Of a stretch of 64,000 bases of DNA, positions 35,979 to 44,815 are shown piece after piece. This DNA is from Chryseobacterium soli (GTDB taxonomy: Bacteria > Bacteroidota > Bacteroidia > Flavobacteriales > Weeksellaceae): assembly GCF_000737705.1 (NCBI RefSeq), contig NZ_JPRH01000001.1, positions 1,087,103 through 1,151,102 on the forward strand. The letters are read 5' to 3'. The notes under the pieces are model-generated. The model was not told the DNA's origin, did not search any database, and saw only the letters and a list, made by a program, of their open reading frames with translations. The translations under genes and the position numbers were made by a program. Every line of letters begins with the position of its first letter. Position 1 is the first letter of the stretch.

Positions 35979-37146
35979 TGGTGGATTGGATACCTCTTAC
36001 TGTGCAAAATATCTTAGTGAAACATTAGGATATGATGTATATGCAGTAACTGTGAATACAGGAGGTTTTTCTAAAGAAGAAGAAAAAGAACTTGAAAAAA
36101 AAGCCTTCAATCTTGGGGTAAAAGAATACAGGTGCATTAACGCTCAGGAAGATTACTACAATTCATGTGTAAAATATCTGATCTTCGGGAATGTATTGAA
36201 AAATAATACTTATCCGCTGTCTGTAAGTGCTGAACGTACCATTCAGGCACAGGATATTGCAAAATATGCCATTGAAATCGGGGCTGATGCGATTGCTCAT
36301 GGAAGTACGGGAGCCGGAAATGATCAGGTTCGTTTTGATCTGATTTTCCAGGTGATGTGTCCGGAGGTGGAAATCATTACGCCCATCCGTGATATGGCTC
36401 TTTCCAGAGAAGAAGAAATTGAGTTTCTGAAAAACTACGGCTATGATATGGAATTCCATAAAGCTCAGTATTCTGTAAATAAAGGCCTTTGGGGGACTTC
36501 AGTTGGAGGAAAAGAGACATTGACTTCTCGATACAACCTTCCTGAAGAAGCTTATCCTTCGCAGATCAAAGAAACGGTGCCGTCAGAACTGGAGATTGAA
36601 TTTAAAAATGGTGAAGTGGTAGGAGTGAATGGTGAACACTTTAAACATTCTGTAGAAGCCATCCAGAAAATTGAGGCTTTAGCTTCGGCGTATGGAATCG
36701 GCCGTGATACCCACGTTGGAGATACCATTGTCGGGATTAAAGGACGGGTAGGATTTGAAGCGGCGGCGGCATCGGTGATCATTAAAGCACACCATTTATT
36801 GGAAAAACATACCCTTTCAAAATATCAGCAGATGATGAAATCACAGTTATCCGACTGGTATGGAAACTGGCTTCATGAAGCATTATTCCTGGATCCTGTG
36901 ATGAGAAATATAGAATCCTTTTTAACGGATTCTCAGGAAACAGTTAGTGGAAAAGTATTTATAACCCTTCATCCGTACCGGTTTGTTTTAAATGGAATTG
37001 AATCTGTACATGATTTAATGTCCGATAAATTCGGAAGTTATGGAGAGGCAAACAGAGCATGGACAGGAGAAGATGTGAAAGGATATACTAAAATTGTAAG
37101 CAATTCTTTAAATATATATCATCAGATAAACGGAGGAAAAATATGA
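35950..37146 (+). CDS. argG: Argininosuccinate synthase
   Basis: A 398-residue ATP-dependent ligase joining citrulline and aspartate. The ATP PP-loop is VLAFSGGLDTSYCAKYL (6-22). HGSTGAGNDQVRFDL (about 117-131) and KGLWGTSVGGKETL (about 178-191) bind substrates. Length is normal. The start overlaps the GNAT gene by 29 bases and the stop overlaps argC by four, so translation of the three genes is probably coupled. Confidence 0.96.
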   Translation: MKKKVVLAFSGGLDTSYCAKYLSETLGYDVYAVTVNTGGFSKEEEKELEKKAFNLGVKEYRCINAQEDYYNSCVKYLIFGNVLKNNTYPLSVSAERTIQAQDIAKYAIEIGADAIAHGSTGAGNDQVRFDLIFQVMCPEVEIITPIRDMALSREEEIEFLKNYGYDMEFHKAQYSVNKGLWGTSVGGKETLTSRYNLPEEAYPSQIKETVPSELEIEFKNGEVVGVNGEHFKHSVEAIQKIEALASAYGIGRDTHVGDTIVGIKGRVGFEAAAASVIIKAHHLLEKHTLSKYQQMMKSQLSDWYGNWLHEALFLDPVMRNIESFLTDSQETVSGKVFITLHPYRFVLNGIESVHDLMSDKFGSYGEANRAWTGEDVKGYTKIVSNSLNIYHQINGGKI

Positions 37147-38105
37147 AGACGGTAGGAATTGTGGGAGCCAATGGATATACAGGAAGCGAACTAGTTCGCG
37201 TGCTGGCTTTTCATCCCAATGTGACATTGAGTTTTTTATATAGTCGTTCCAATTCGGGTACAAAGATTTCTGATCTGTACCCGGATTTAGGGACAGTTTG
37301 CGAAATGGTTTTGACGGATACACCAGAAGAAGTGGATATTCTTTTTCTATGTCTTCCACACAAGGAAAGCCAGAATTGGCTGGGGCAATATTCCGTGAAA
37401 GAAGAAACATTGGTTATTGATCTGGGAAATGATTTCCGTCTGGAAGGAAATTTTGGAAACAGAAATTTTATCTACGGACTTCCTGAAATCAACAAAAAAA
37501 ATCTTTTGGGAGTCAAAAGTATTGCGAATCCGGGTTGTTTTGCTACAGCGATTCAACTGGCGTTACTTCCGCTGGCGGGAAAAGGCTTATTGAAAGAAGT
37601 ATACACCACGGGGATTACCGGCTCTACAGGTGCGGGGCAGTCTTTACAGGCAACCACCCATTTTACGTGGCGGAATGATAATATATCAGCATATAAAACA
37701 CTGGCCCATCAGCATGTGGATGAAATTTTACTACAGCTGGTTGAGTTGAACAACAGTGAAGTTAACCTTCACTTTGTGCCATGGCGCGGGGATTTTGCAA
37801 GAGGGATTTTTACAAGTTCAACCCTAAAAACAGAGCTTGAACTTTCAGATATTGATCAGTTGTACCGGAATTTTTATGAAGATGAACCGTTTGTAACGGT
37901 AAGCAGCAGGGCAATTGATCTGAAACAGGTTGTCAATACGAATCGCTGTGTGATTCAAATTGAGAAAAGTGGAAATGTAGTCGTTATTCACTCAGCGATT
38001 GACAATTTGTTAAAAGGAGCTTCCGGACAGGCCGTACAAAATATGAACATCGCCATGGGCTGGGAAGAAAATCTGGGATTATATTTAAAACCGATAGCTT
38101 TTTGA
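37143..38105 (+). CDS. argC: N-acyl-gamma-glutamyl-phosphate reductase
   Basis: A 320-residue NADPH-dependent reductase. The N-terminal GIVGANGYTGSELVRVL (5-21) is the Rossmann motif. The catalytic cysteine is Cys132 in ANPGCFATAIQLAL. GITGSTGAGQSLQ and HRH-equivalent LAHQHVDEI follow. It overlaps argG by four bases. The acyl group handled (acetyl or succinyl) should follow that of the transcarbamylase. Confidence 0.95.
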   Translation: MKTVGIVGANGYTGSELVRVLAFHPNVTLSFLYSRSNSGTKISDLYPDLGTVCEMVLTDTPEEVDILFLCLPHKESQNWLGQYSVKEETLVIDLGNDFRLEGNFGNRNFIYGLPEINKKNLLGVKSIANPGCFATAIQLALLPLAGKGLLKEVYTTGITGSTGAGQSLQATTHFTWRNDNISAYKTLAHQHVDEILLQLVELNNSEVNLHFVPWRGDFARGIFTSSTLKTELELSDIDQLYRNFYEDEPFVTVSSRAIDLKQVVNTNRCVIQIEKSGNVVVIHSAIDNLLKGASGQAVQNMNIAMGWEENLGLYLKPIAF

Positions 38106-38154
38106 TGTAAAAAGTATCATGTACAATGTAAAAACTGAATAGCCAATAAGCTAG
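38106..38154. repeat. Heptad-periodic tract after argC
   Basis: TGTAAAA AGTATCA TGTACAA TGTAAAA ACTGAAT: 7-bp units of the same subtype as those at 45709-45785. Confidence 0.6.
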
Positions 38155-38231
38155 TCGTGAATTTTAAAAACTCCAATCAAAACCGACCTAGGAAAATGAA
38201 GCGTTAAGAAAAATAGTTTTGTGAGCGTTAA

Positions 38232-38377
38232 GAAAATTCCACTGTTTGAGTGCGACACAAATAGTAAATCGAAGAACTAATATTTCAATTCGCACAAGTT
38301 TTGGGATTTTTAGAGAACAAAAATATTTTTTAGCGGAATTTTCCAGTCTTGAACTTTTGTTTCTTTTGTTTCAAGAC
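38232..38377. repeat. Structured intergenic element between argC and argD
   Basis: Nested inverted repeats: GAAAATTCC (38232-38240) with GGAATTTTC (38335-38343), GTGCGA (38250-38255) with TCGCAC (38290-38295), and a hairpin GTCTTGAA...TTCAAGAC (38346-38377). No gene is visible in 38106-38402. It may be a dispersed flavobacterial element; only one copy is in the window. Confidence 0.5.
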
Positions 38378-38402
38378 AAAAGAAATTAATTAAAATAAAA
38401 AA

Positions 38403-39542
38403 ATGAATTTATTCAACGTATATCCATTATTCAACATACATCCTGTAAAAGCCGAGGGATCTTTTCTTTGGGACGAAAAAGGAGAAAAATATCTTGATTT
38501 CTACGGAGGTCATGCCGTAATTTCTATTGGACATAATCACCCTTATTATCAGGGAAAACTGAAAGAGCAACTCGAAAAAATATCATTCTATTCCAATTCT
38601 GTGCAGAATGAACTGCAGACTGAGCTGGCAGATAAACTGGGAAAACTCTCAGGATATGAAGATTATAACCTTTTCTTATGCAATTCCGGAGCTGAAGCCA
38701 ATGAAAATGCTTTAAAACTGGCTTCTTTTCATAACGGAAAAAGTAAAGTCCTGTACTTTTCAGGTTCTTTTCATGGGAGAACTTCTGCGGCGGTTTCTGT
38801 AACGGATAATCCTAAAATTGTTGCGCCGGTCAATTATTCTGAACGGTTTATTAAATCCGATTGGAATGATATTGAGCAGCTTGAACAAATTTTCAAAACG
38901 CAGGGAAATGACATTTCATCTGTTATTATCGAAGGAATTCAGGGCGTAGGAGGTATTATGATCCCCACTCAGGAATTTTTATCTAAAATCAAAACACTTT
39001 GTGAAGAATACAATGCAGTGTTGATTATGGATGAAGTACAGTCGGGATACGGAAGATCCGGGTATTTCTTTGCCCATCAGGAATTTGAAATTCAGCCGGA
39101 TATTATTACCACGGCAAAAGGAATGGGAAATGGCTTTCCGATCGGTGGTGTTTTGATTCATCCGAAATTTGAAGCAAGCAATGGTCTTTTAGGAACAACG
39201 TTTGGCGGAAATCATCTGGCATGTGCTGCAGCAATCGCTGTGTTGGATGTTATGAAAGAAGAAAAGCTAATGGAAAATGCCCAGCATATGGGCGATTATA
39301 TTGAACAGAAAATTAAAGATTTCCCACATATTAAATCGATACGAAGGAAAGGCTTGATGATCGGAATAGAACTGGATAGGGACTGTTCGGAAGTGAGGAA
39401 AGAACTATTGTATGATCATCACATTTTTACGGGGAATTCCAATGATAAAAGTGTATTGAGGATTCTCCCGGCACTGAACATCGGAACCCAGGAAACTGAT
39501 CTTTTCATTGATGCCTTACAAACGGTATTGAATGCTATTTAA
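38403..39542 (+). CDS. argD: N-acylornithine aminotransferase
   Basis: A 379-residue class III PLP aminotransferase. NSGAEANENALKLA (about 97-110) binds phosphate, MDEVQSGYGRSGYFFAHQ lies mid-protein, and the PLP lysine is in TTAKGMGNGFPIGGV (about 237-251). It transaminates N-acylglutamate semialdehyde to N-acylornithine. A 297-base structured gap separates it from argC, so it may need its own promoter, although none matches the consensus. Confidence 0.95.
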   Translation: MNLFNVYPLFNIHPVKAEGSFLWDEKGEKYLDFYGGHAVISIGHNHPYYQGKLKEQLEKISFYSNSVQNELQTELADKLGKLSGYEDYNLFLCNSGAEANENALKLASFHNGKSKVLYFSGSFHGRTSAAVSVTDNPKIVAPVNYSERFIKSDWNDIEQLEQIFKTQGNDISSVIIEGIQGVGGIMIPTQEFLSKIKTLCEEYNAVLIMDEVQSGYGRSGYFFAHQEFEIQPDIITTAKGMGNGFPIGGVLIHPKFEASNGLLGTTFGGNHLACAAAIAVLDVMKEEKLMENAQHMGDYIEQKIKDFPHIKSIRRKGLMIGIELDRDCSEVRKELLYDHHIFTGNSNDKSVLRILPALNIGTQETDLFIDALQTVLNAI

Positions 39543-39619
39543 CCTTATGTGTACTTCTTATGTTGTATAGTTTAAATCAATACAATAAATAAGATAAAAA
39601 ATCTTTAAACATCAAAACA

Positions 39620-40579
39620 ATGAAAAATTTTACCTCTGTAAGCGATATTGAAAACTTACAGGACATTATAAAAAAAGCGTTACAAATTAAAGAAAACCCT
39701 CTTTCCGATACAGAAAAAGGAAAAGGAAAAACAATAGGCCTTGTATTTTTAAATTCAAGCTTAAGAACGCGTTTAAGCAGCCAGATCGCTGCACAGAATT
39801 TAGGACTTAATGTATTGACATTAAATGCCGCCCAGGAAGCTTGGAATCTTGAATTTGCCGACGGAGCTGTAATGAACGGGGATACGGTAGAGCATATCAA
39901 AGACGCCATTGAAGTATTGAACCAATACTGTGATATTATTGCAGTCCGTTGTTTTGCAGGAATGAAAAGTAAGGAAGATGATGTGAATGAAAGCATTATG
40001 AGCCAGTTTGAAAAACATGCAAAAGTTCCTGTTGTATCCCTTGAATCAGCAACCCGCCACCCATTGCAAAGTCTTGCCGACTGTATTACCATCACAGAAA
40101 ACTGGAAAGAAGAGCGTAAGCCGAAAGTAGTTTTAACCTGGGCGCCACACATTAAGCCTATTGCACAAGCTGTAGGGAATTCTTTTACAGAATGGATGCA
40201 GGAAATGGATGTCGACTTTGTGATTGCCAACCCCGAAGGGTATGATCTTGATAAAAACTTCACAAAAGATACAAAAGTATTTCATAATCAGGATGAAGCA
40301 TTAAAAGATGCTGATTTTGTTTACGTTAAAAACTGGTCGTCTTTTGACGAATATGCAACTATGCCTGAAGTGAAAGAAAGCTGGATGTTAACCGCTGAAA
40401 AACTGGAAAATACCAACAATGCTAAAGTAATGCACTGTCTTCCGGTTCGTCGTAACGTAGAATTAAGCGATGAGGTAATGGACGGTGAAAACTCTATCAT
40501 CTATCAGCAGGCTAAAAACCGTATTTTCTCTGCACAGGCTGTTTTTTCAGAGATTTTAGATGAATTAAAATCTAAATAA
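39620..40579 (+). CDS. argF': N-succinyl/N-acetylornithine carbamoyltransferase
   Basis: A 319-residue transcarbamylase of the acylornithine branch. The carbamoyl-phosphate motif is FLNSSLRTR (43-51) rather than the STRTR of ordinary ArgF. ATRHPLQSLAD and MHCLPVRRN are also typical of the branch. The specificity position (Pro90 in the Bacteroides fragilis succinyl enzyme, Glu92 in the Xanthomonas acetyl enzyme) is Val90 here, in MNGDTVEHI. As I recall, mutating the acetyl enzyme's Glu92 to small residues including Val shifts it to succinylornithine. The succinyl substrate is therefore predicted. Confidence 0.9.
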   Translation: MKNFTSVSDIENLQDIIKKALQIKENPLSDTEKGKGKTIGLVFLNSSLRTRLSSQIAAQNLGLNVLTLNAAQEAWNLEFADGAVMNGDTVEHIKDAIEVLNQYCDIIAVRCFAGMKSKEDDVNESIMSQFEKHAKVPVVSLESATRHPLQSLADCITITENWKEERKPKVVLTWAPHIKPIAQAVGNSFTEWMQEMDVDFVIANPEGYDLDKNFTKDTKVFHNQDEALKDADFVYVKNWSSFDEYATMPEVKESWMLTAEKLENTNNAKVMHCLPVRRNVELSDEVMDGENSIIYQQAKNRIFSAQAVFSEILDELKSK

Positions 40580-40619
40580 AATCAAACCTAGGTTTACATT
40601 CGCAAAAAAAACGTTTACA

Positions 40620-41414
40620 ATGAAAGAAAAATTATACATCATAAAAATCGGCGGTAATTTAATTGATGATGAGGCATTATTGAACGAGTTTTTAGAGCAG
40701 TTTTCTGAAATTACGGAAAAGAAAATTCTGGTTCACGGAGGCGGAAAACTGGCAACCACGTTGGCGGATAAATTAGGTGTTGAACAAAAAATGATCAACG
40801 GACGAAGAATCACGGATAAAGAAACGCTCGATATTGTGGCAATGGTGTATGCAGGAAGAATCAATAAAAATATAGTGGCCAAACTGCAGCAGAAAAAGTG
40901 CAAGGCAATAGGTTTTTCCGGTGCTGATGCAAATTTAATTAAAGCAAAAAAAAGAGAACATGCTGAAATAGATTTCGGATTTGTGGGTGATATTGAGAAG
41001 AAAAGTGTGAACAAGAAGTTGATTTCAAAATTAATTAAACTAAAACTTGTCCCCGTGTTTTCAGCAATTACCCATGATAAAAAAGGAAATCTTTTTAATA
41101 CAAACGCAGATACGATTGCTTCGGTAATTGCTCAGGCTTTATCTGCAAAATATGAGGTAGAATTGTTGTATTGTTTTGATAAAGAAGGAGTGCTCGAGGA
41201 CGTGGAAAATCCTAAATCCGTTATTAAAAATATCTCTGAAGAAGAATTTTCTGTTTTAAAAGAAGCCGGAAAACTCCATAAAGGAATTCTTCCCAAACTT
41301 GAAAATGCATTGGGAGCCGTGAAAAATAAGGTGTCTAAAGTATTCCTGATCAAAGAAACCGAACTGAAAAACCATATACAAAACCATCATGCAGGAACTG
41401 AAATCTGTTTATAG
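40620..41414 (+). CDS. argB: N-acylglutamate kinase
   Basis: A 264-residue amino-acid kinase family enzyme. IIKIGGNLIDD (7-17) and ILVHGGGKLATTLADKLG (about 36-53) are the phosphate- and substrate-binding loops; TNADTIASVIAQAL (about 161-174) is the late conserved segment. It lacks the N-terminal helix linked to arginine feedback inhibition in hexameric enzymes, so end-product control may occur elsewhere. It overlaps argE by 26 bases. Confidence 0.93.
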   Translation: MKEKLYIIKIGGNLIDDEALLNEFLEQFSEITEKKILVHGGGKLATTLADKLGVEQKMINGRRITDKETLDIVAMVYAGRINKNIVAKLQQKKCKAIGFSGADANLIKAKKREHAEIDFGFVGDIEKKSVNKKLISKLIKLKLVPVFSAITHDKKGNLFNTNADTIASVIAQALSAKYEVELLYCFDKEGVLEDVENPKSVIKNISEEEFSVLKEAGKLHKGILPKLENALGAVKNKVSKVFLIKETELKNHIQNHHAGTEICL

Positions 41415-42471
41415 TAAAGAAGAGCTGTTTAACAATGCGGTTGAACTGCTGAAGAAACTGATTGAAATTCCTTCATTCAGTAAAGATGAATACAATACTT
41501 CCGTAGAAATCGAAAACTTTTTTAAAAAGCATCAGGTCCCTACCGAACGTTATAAAAATAATATCTGGGCCGTTAATAAGCACTTTGATGATGCTAAACC
41601 ATCTGTGTTGCTCAACACTCATCACGATACCGTAAAACCTAATAAAGCTTATACGCTGGATCCGTTTGTAGCCATTGAAAAAGAAGGAAGACTATATGGC
41701 CTGGGAAGTAATGATGCAGGCGCTTCGCTGGTGTCTATGGCACAGGTTTTTTTACATTTCTATGAAAGAGAAGACTTGGATTATAATCTCGTAATTGCTT
41801 TGACAGCGGAGGAAGAAATTTCAGGGTTTGATGGGATTGAAGGACTTTTCCCTCAACTTCCGAAGATAGAATTGGCCATTGTAGGAGAACCAACGCAGAT
41901 GAATCTGGCTATCGCAGAAAAAGGACTACTGGTGATTGATGGAGAAATGAAAGGAACCCCTTCCCATGCCGCACATCCGAATAATGACAATGCGATTGTA
42001 AAATGTCTTGAAGACCTTCAGCATATTGTGAATTTCAAATTCCCAAAGGTATCGGATTATTTGGGTGAGGTAAAAATAACATTATCGGGAATTCAGGCCG
42101 GAGTACAGCATAACGTAGTTCCTGAAGCCTGTCATTTTACACTCGATGTGAGGGTTACGGATGAATATAACAATCAGGAAGCTTTTGAGATCATTCAGGC
42201 ACAGATGAAATCTACATTGACAGCGAGGTCTTTTAGGTTAAATTCTTCGAAAATAGAAAGGGATCATCCTTTTGTACAGGCAGGATTAGCTATTGGAAGG
42301 ACAAGTTACGGATCACCAACATCATCTGATCAGGCCATTATTCCCTGTACCTCAGTGAAAATTGGACCCGGAGACAGCAGGCGCTCCCATACTGCGGATG
42401 AATTTATAGAAGTAAAAGAAATAGAAGAGGGGATTGAAATATACATCCAAATTTTAGAAAAAGTCTTGTAG
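41389..42471 (+). CDS. argE: N-acylcitrulline/acylornithine deacylase, M20 family
   Basis: A 360-residue zinc peptidase-like deacylase. Metal ligands are visible in NTHHDTVKP (His-x-Asp), LGSNDAGAS, TAEEEISG and VGEPTQ; HAAHP lies in the dimer domain. In organisms with an acylornithine transcarbamylase this enzyme removes the acyl group after carbamoylation, giving citrulline for argG. It begins inside argB and is followed by a heptad-repeat tract. Confidence 0.88.
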   Translation: MQELKSVYSKEELFNNAVELLKKLIEIPSFSKDEYNTSVEIENFFKKHQVPTERYKNNIWAVNKHFDDAKPSVLLNTHHDTVKPNKAYTLDPFVAIEKEGRLYGLGSNDAGASLVSMAQVFLHFYEREDLDYNLVIALTAEEEISGFDGIEGLFPQLPKIELAIVGEPTQMNLAIAEKGLLVIDGEMKGTPSHAAHPNNDNAIVKCLEDLQHIVNFKFPKVSDYLGEVKITLSGIQAGVQHNVVPEACHFTLDVRVTDEYNNQEAFEIIQAQMKSTLTARSFRLNSSKIERDHPFVQAGLAIGRTSYGSPTSSDQAIIPCTSVKIGPGDSRRSHTADEFIEVKEIEEGIEIYIQILEKVL

Positions 42472-42522
42472 ACATCAGACACAGATATTCAAAGTCTGAA
42501 ATCTAACATCTGAAGTCTAATA
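42471..42522. repeat. Heptad-periodic tract after argE
   Basis: Units TAGACAT CAGACAC AGATATT CAAAGTC TGAAATC TAACATC TGAAGTC, strictly 7-bp spaced, starting at the argE stop. The remaining gap to 42723 shows no gene. Confidence 0.7.
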
Positions 42523-42723
42523 AAAAAATGTTTTGACCCAGCCCTGTATGGCAGTAATGCAGCGGATCGTTTTTAATAAAGATTTATGCAAAAAACAGAA
42601 TTAGGAACATGGTTTTTATTGAATGTGGAAATTGTTACAATTTTTCAATAATAAAGGAAGCCATACCGGGCGAAGTCAAAATAAACTTGAGTGTTTGCAC
42701 TCAATTATTTAAATAAAGAAATT

Positions 42724-44028
42724 ATGAAAAAAATATGGCAGAAGGATAACCTGGCCACCAATATAGCAGTCAATACATTTACCGTAGGTAAAGATCTTGA
42801 TTTTGATGAACGTTTAGCGAAATATGACGTTAAAGGTTCTATGGCGCACTGCAAAATGCTTGCAGAAGTGGGAATTATTTCAACAGAAGAATCCGAACAG
42901 ATGCTCTCTGTTCTGGAGCTTGTCTTAGAAGATATTAAAGCAGGAACATTTGAGATCGATGCTTCGGCAGAAGATATCCATTCCCAGATCGAAGCGATTT
43001 TAATAGAAAAATTAGGAGATACAGGAAAGAAAATCCATACGGCACGATCCAGAAACGATCAGGTGCTGTTGGATATCAAGCTTTATCTTTTAGATGAAAT
43101 CCGTGAAATTACAACCCTTACGGACGGTTTTTTCCAAACCCTGATTCAATTGGCAGAACAGCATAAAGAGGTATTGCTTCCGGGCTACACTCATCTTCAG
43201 ATTGCAATGCCATCTTCTTTCGGACTTTGGCTGGGAGCATATGCAGAAGCGTTGCTGGATGATGTGGAAATGCTTTTTTCCGTGAAAAATATCATCAATA
43301 AAAATCCTTTAGGTTCGGCTGCAGGGTATGGATCTTCCTTTCCGATCAACCGGGAAAGTACGACCTATAACTTAGGATTTCAGTCGATGAACTACAATTC
43401 CGTATATGCGCAGATGACCAGAGGAAAGTCTGAAAAAATGCTTGCGATGGCGATGGCGACGTTAGCCGGAACACTTGGGAAATTTGCATATGACGTTTGC
43501 CTGTATCTCAGTCAGAACTTCGATTTTATAAGCTTTCCGAAGGAATTTACCACAGGGAGTAGCATTATGCCGCATAAGAAAAATCCGGATATCTTCGAAT
43601 TGGTAAGAGCGCGTTGCAACAGAATTCAGTCATTACCGAATGAGCTTATTCTGCTTACCAGCAATCTTCCTTCAGGCTACCACAGAGATGTGCAGCTAAC
43701 CAAGGAAATACTTTTCCCTGCGATTGATTCTTTAAAAGAATGTCTGGAAATTTTAAACTATACCTTGCCTAATATTCAGGTGAGAGACGGGATTCTGGAA
43801 GATGAAAAATACAAATACCTCTTCAGTGTAGAAAAAATCAATGAAGAAGTTAAAAAAGGCAGTTCCTTCCGTGATGCCTATGTAAAAATAGGGCAGGAAA
43901 TTGAAAATAACGAGTTTGAATTTGAAGTAGGAAAACTCAGCCATACCCATCAGGGAAGTATAGGAAACCTTTGTTTAGATAAGATTGAATATCAGTTTAA
44001 TAAACTGAAAAATAAAATATTGGGTTGA
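42724..44028 (+). CDS. argH: Argininosuccinate lyase
   Basis: A 434-residue lyase that splits argininosuccinate into arginine and fumarate. The ATG at 42724 gives MKKIWQKDNLATNIAVNTFTVGKD, consistent with the family; the frame's extension to 42691 begins at GTG and adds eleven unlikely residues. HTARSRNDQVLLDIKLYL (about 101-118) and the fumarase-superfamily signature GSSIMPHKKNPDIFE (about 279-293) are intact. It is the last arginine gene on this strand. Confidence 0.96.
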   Translation: MKKIWQKDNLATNIAVNTFTVGKDLDFDERLAKYDVKGSMAHCKMLAEVGIISTEESEQMLSVLELVLEDIKAGTFEIDASAEDIHSQIEAILIEKLGDTGKKIHTARSRNDQVLLDIKLYLLDEIREITTLTDGFFQTLIQLAEQHKEVLLPGYTHLQIAMPSSFGLWLGAYAEALLDDVEMLFSVKNIINKNPLGSAAGYGSSFPINRESTTYNLGFQSMNYNSVYAQMTRGKSEKMLAMAMATLAGTLGKFAYDVCLYLSQNFDFISFPKEFTTGSSIMPHKKNPDIFELVRARCNRIQSLPNELILLTSNLPSGYHRDVQLTKEILFPAIDSLKECLEILNYTLPNIQVRDGILEDEKYKYLFSVEKINEEVKKGSSFRDAYVKIGQEIENNEFEFEVGKLSHTHQGSIGNLCLDKIEYQFNKLKNKILG

Positions 44029-44110
44029 TAGTAAACCATTAGGAGTATTGAAGCTTAAGTCAGATCTTAATCACTTTAAAAATCTTAATGGTTTATAAAA
44101 TTATTGAAAA

Positions 44111-44572
44111 TTAGTCCAGATCAATTTTAAATTTAGTGGATTTTTTCACCTCATGCAGTACGATAGAGCTGTGGTATTGCCCGATATTAGGGATGTTTGA
44201 AATAACATTAACCGCAAAATCATTATACGAATTAATGTCTTTCGCAATGATTTTCAGCATATAATCATATTCACCTGAAAGGCTGATGATTTCCTGAACT
44301 TCATCGTGTTTTTCAATGTTTTTTTCAAAAGTTTCCAGTACTTTTTGAGACTGTTCCTTGAGACGGACATTGCAATATACCACAATATTAAGGCCTAATT
44401 TTTCGCGGTTTAAAAGACCTACATATTTTTCAATGATTCCCTGTTTTTCCAGCTGTTTGATACGTTCATACGTTGGGGTAAAAGTAAGACCGATCTTTTC
44501 TGAGATTTCTTTTACAGAATAAGTAGAGTCTTCCTGAATAATACTGAGAATCATTTTGTCTTTAGCGTCCAT
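44111..44572 (-). CDS. Lrp/AsnC-family transcriptional regulator
   Basis: A 153-residue regulator with an N-terminal helix-turn-helix (about 18-45, YSVKEISEKIGLTFTPTYERIKQLEKQGII) and a C-terminal RAM effector domain (about 65-150, LSGEYDYMLKIIAKDINSYNDF). Members bind amino acids and usually regulate amino-acid genes. It sits convergent to argH and divergent from the pyrB leader, so it is well placed to control its own gene, arg, or pyr-car. The target is inference. The gap to argH contains arms AAACCATTA and TAATGGTTT, a possible weak terminator. Confidence 0.88.
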   Translation of the reverse strand: MDAKDKMILSIIQEDSTYSVKEISEKIGLTFTPTYERIKQLEKQGIIEKYVGLLNREKLGLNIVVYCNVRLKEQSQKVLETFEKNIEKHDEVQEIISLSGEYDYMLKIIAKDINSYNDFAVNVISNIPNIGQYHSSIVLHEVKKSTKFKIDLD

Positions 44573-44591
44573 ATATTAGTTTGATAGATAA

Positions 44592-44599
44592 CAAAAATA
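44592..44599 (-). promoter_or_regulatory. -7 box for the Lrp/AsnC gene
   Basis: Minus strand TATTTTTG, full TAnnTTTG match, 19 bases upstream of the regulator's ATG. Confidence 0.45.
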
Positions 44600-44658
44600 T
44601 TAAGAAAAAATGAGAATAGTGTGTGATTGAAGGTTTTTAATTTTTTTGAAAATTTAGT

Positions 44659-44689
44659 TTTGTCATATCGGGGAAATGTTATATCTTTG
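44659..44689 (+). promoter_or_regulatory. Promoter of the pyrB-carAB leader
   Basis: TTTG (44659-44662), 19-base spacer, TATCTTTG (44682-44689): both elements match the Bacteroidota consensus with ideal spacing. The predicted start site is at about 44693-44696, right at the leader-peptide ATG. Confidence 0.8.
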
Positions 44690-44695
44690 CACCTA

Positions 44696-44767
44696 ATGAA
44701 TAAAAAAGTATTTATATCATTAGATTTACCGGGCGAAAGCGCCCTTTACGATATTTATTGTTATTAA
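44696..44767 (+). CDS. Leader peptide of the pyrB attenuator
   Basis: A 23-codon open frame, MNKKVFISLDL then PGESALYDIYCY, with the ATG six bases after the -7 box, so it is probably translated from a leaderless or nearly leaderless mRNA. Its TAA stop (44765-44767) abuts the terminator hairpin and shares its last two bases with the 5' arm. A ribosome reaching the stop would cover that arm and block termination. A hairpin GGGCG AAAG CGCCC (44731-44744) lies inside the frame and is followed by a U-rich stretch. No Arg codon is present; three Tyr codons occur near the end. It was too short for automatic calling. The function is inferred from this layout. Confidence 0.7.
   Translation: MNKKVFISLDLPGESALYDIYCY
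44731..44744 (+). promoter_or_regulatory. Pause-type hairpin inside the pyrB leader
   Basis: GGGCG (44731-44735), loop AAAG, CGCCC (44740-44744): a strong five-pair G-C stem. It is followed by 22 bases that are more than half T before the terminator stem. The position resembles the pause hairpin and U-rich region of the E. coli pyrBI leader. Confidence 0.6.
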
Positions 44768-44794
44768 GCGAAGATTTTTGTCTTCGCTTTTTTT
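44766..44794 (+). terminator. Attenuator before pyrB
   Basis: AAGCGAAGA (44766-44774), six-base loop, TCTTCGCTT (44781-44789) and a T-run to 44794. It is a standard intrinsic terminator placed between the promoter and pyrB, 22 bases before the pyrB ATG, so it must be read through for the operon to be expressed. Confidence 0.85.
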
Positions 44795-44815
44795 ATGTAA
44801 AAAAATTAAGATATT

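Noticed and set aside
42691..42723. Upstream GTG start for argH
   Set aside because: Adds eleven residues absent from the family; the ATG at 42724 gives the conserved N-terminus.
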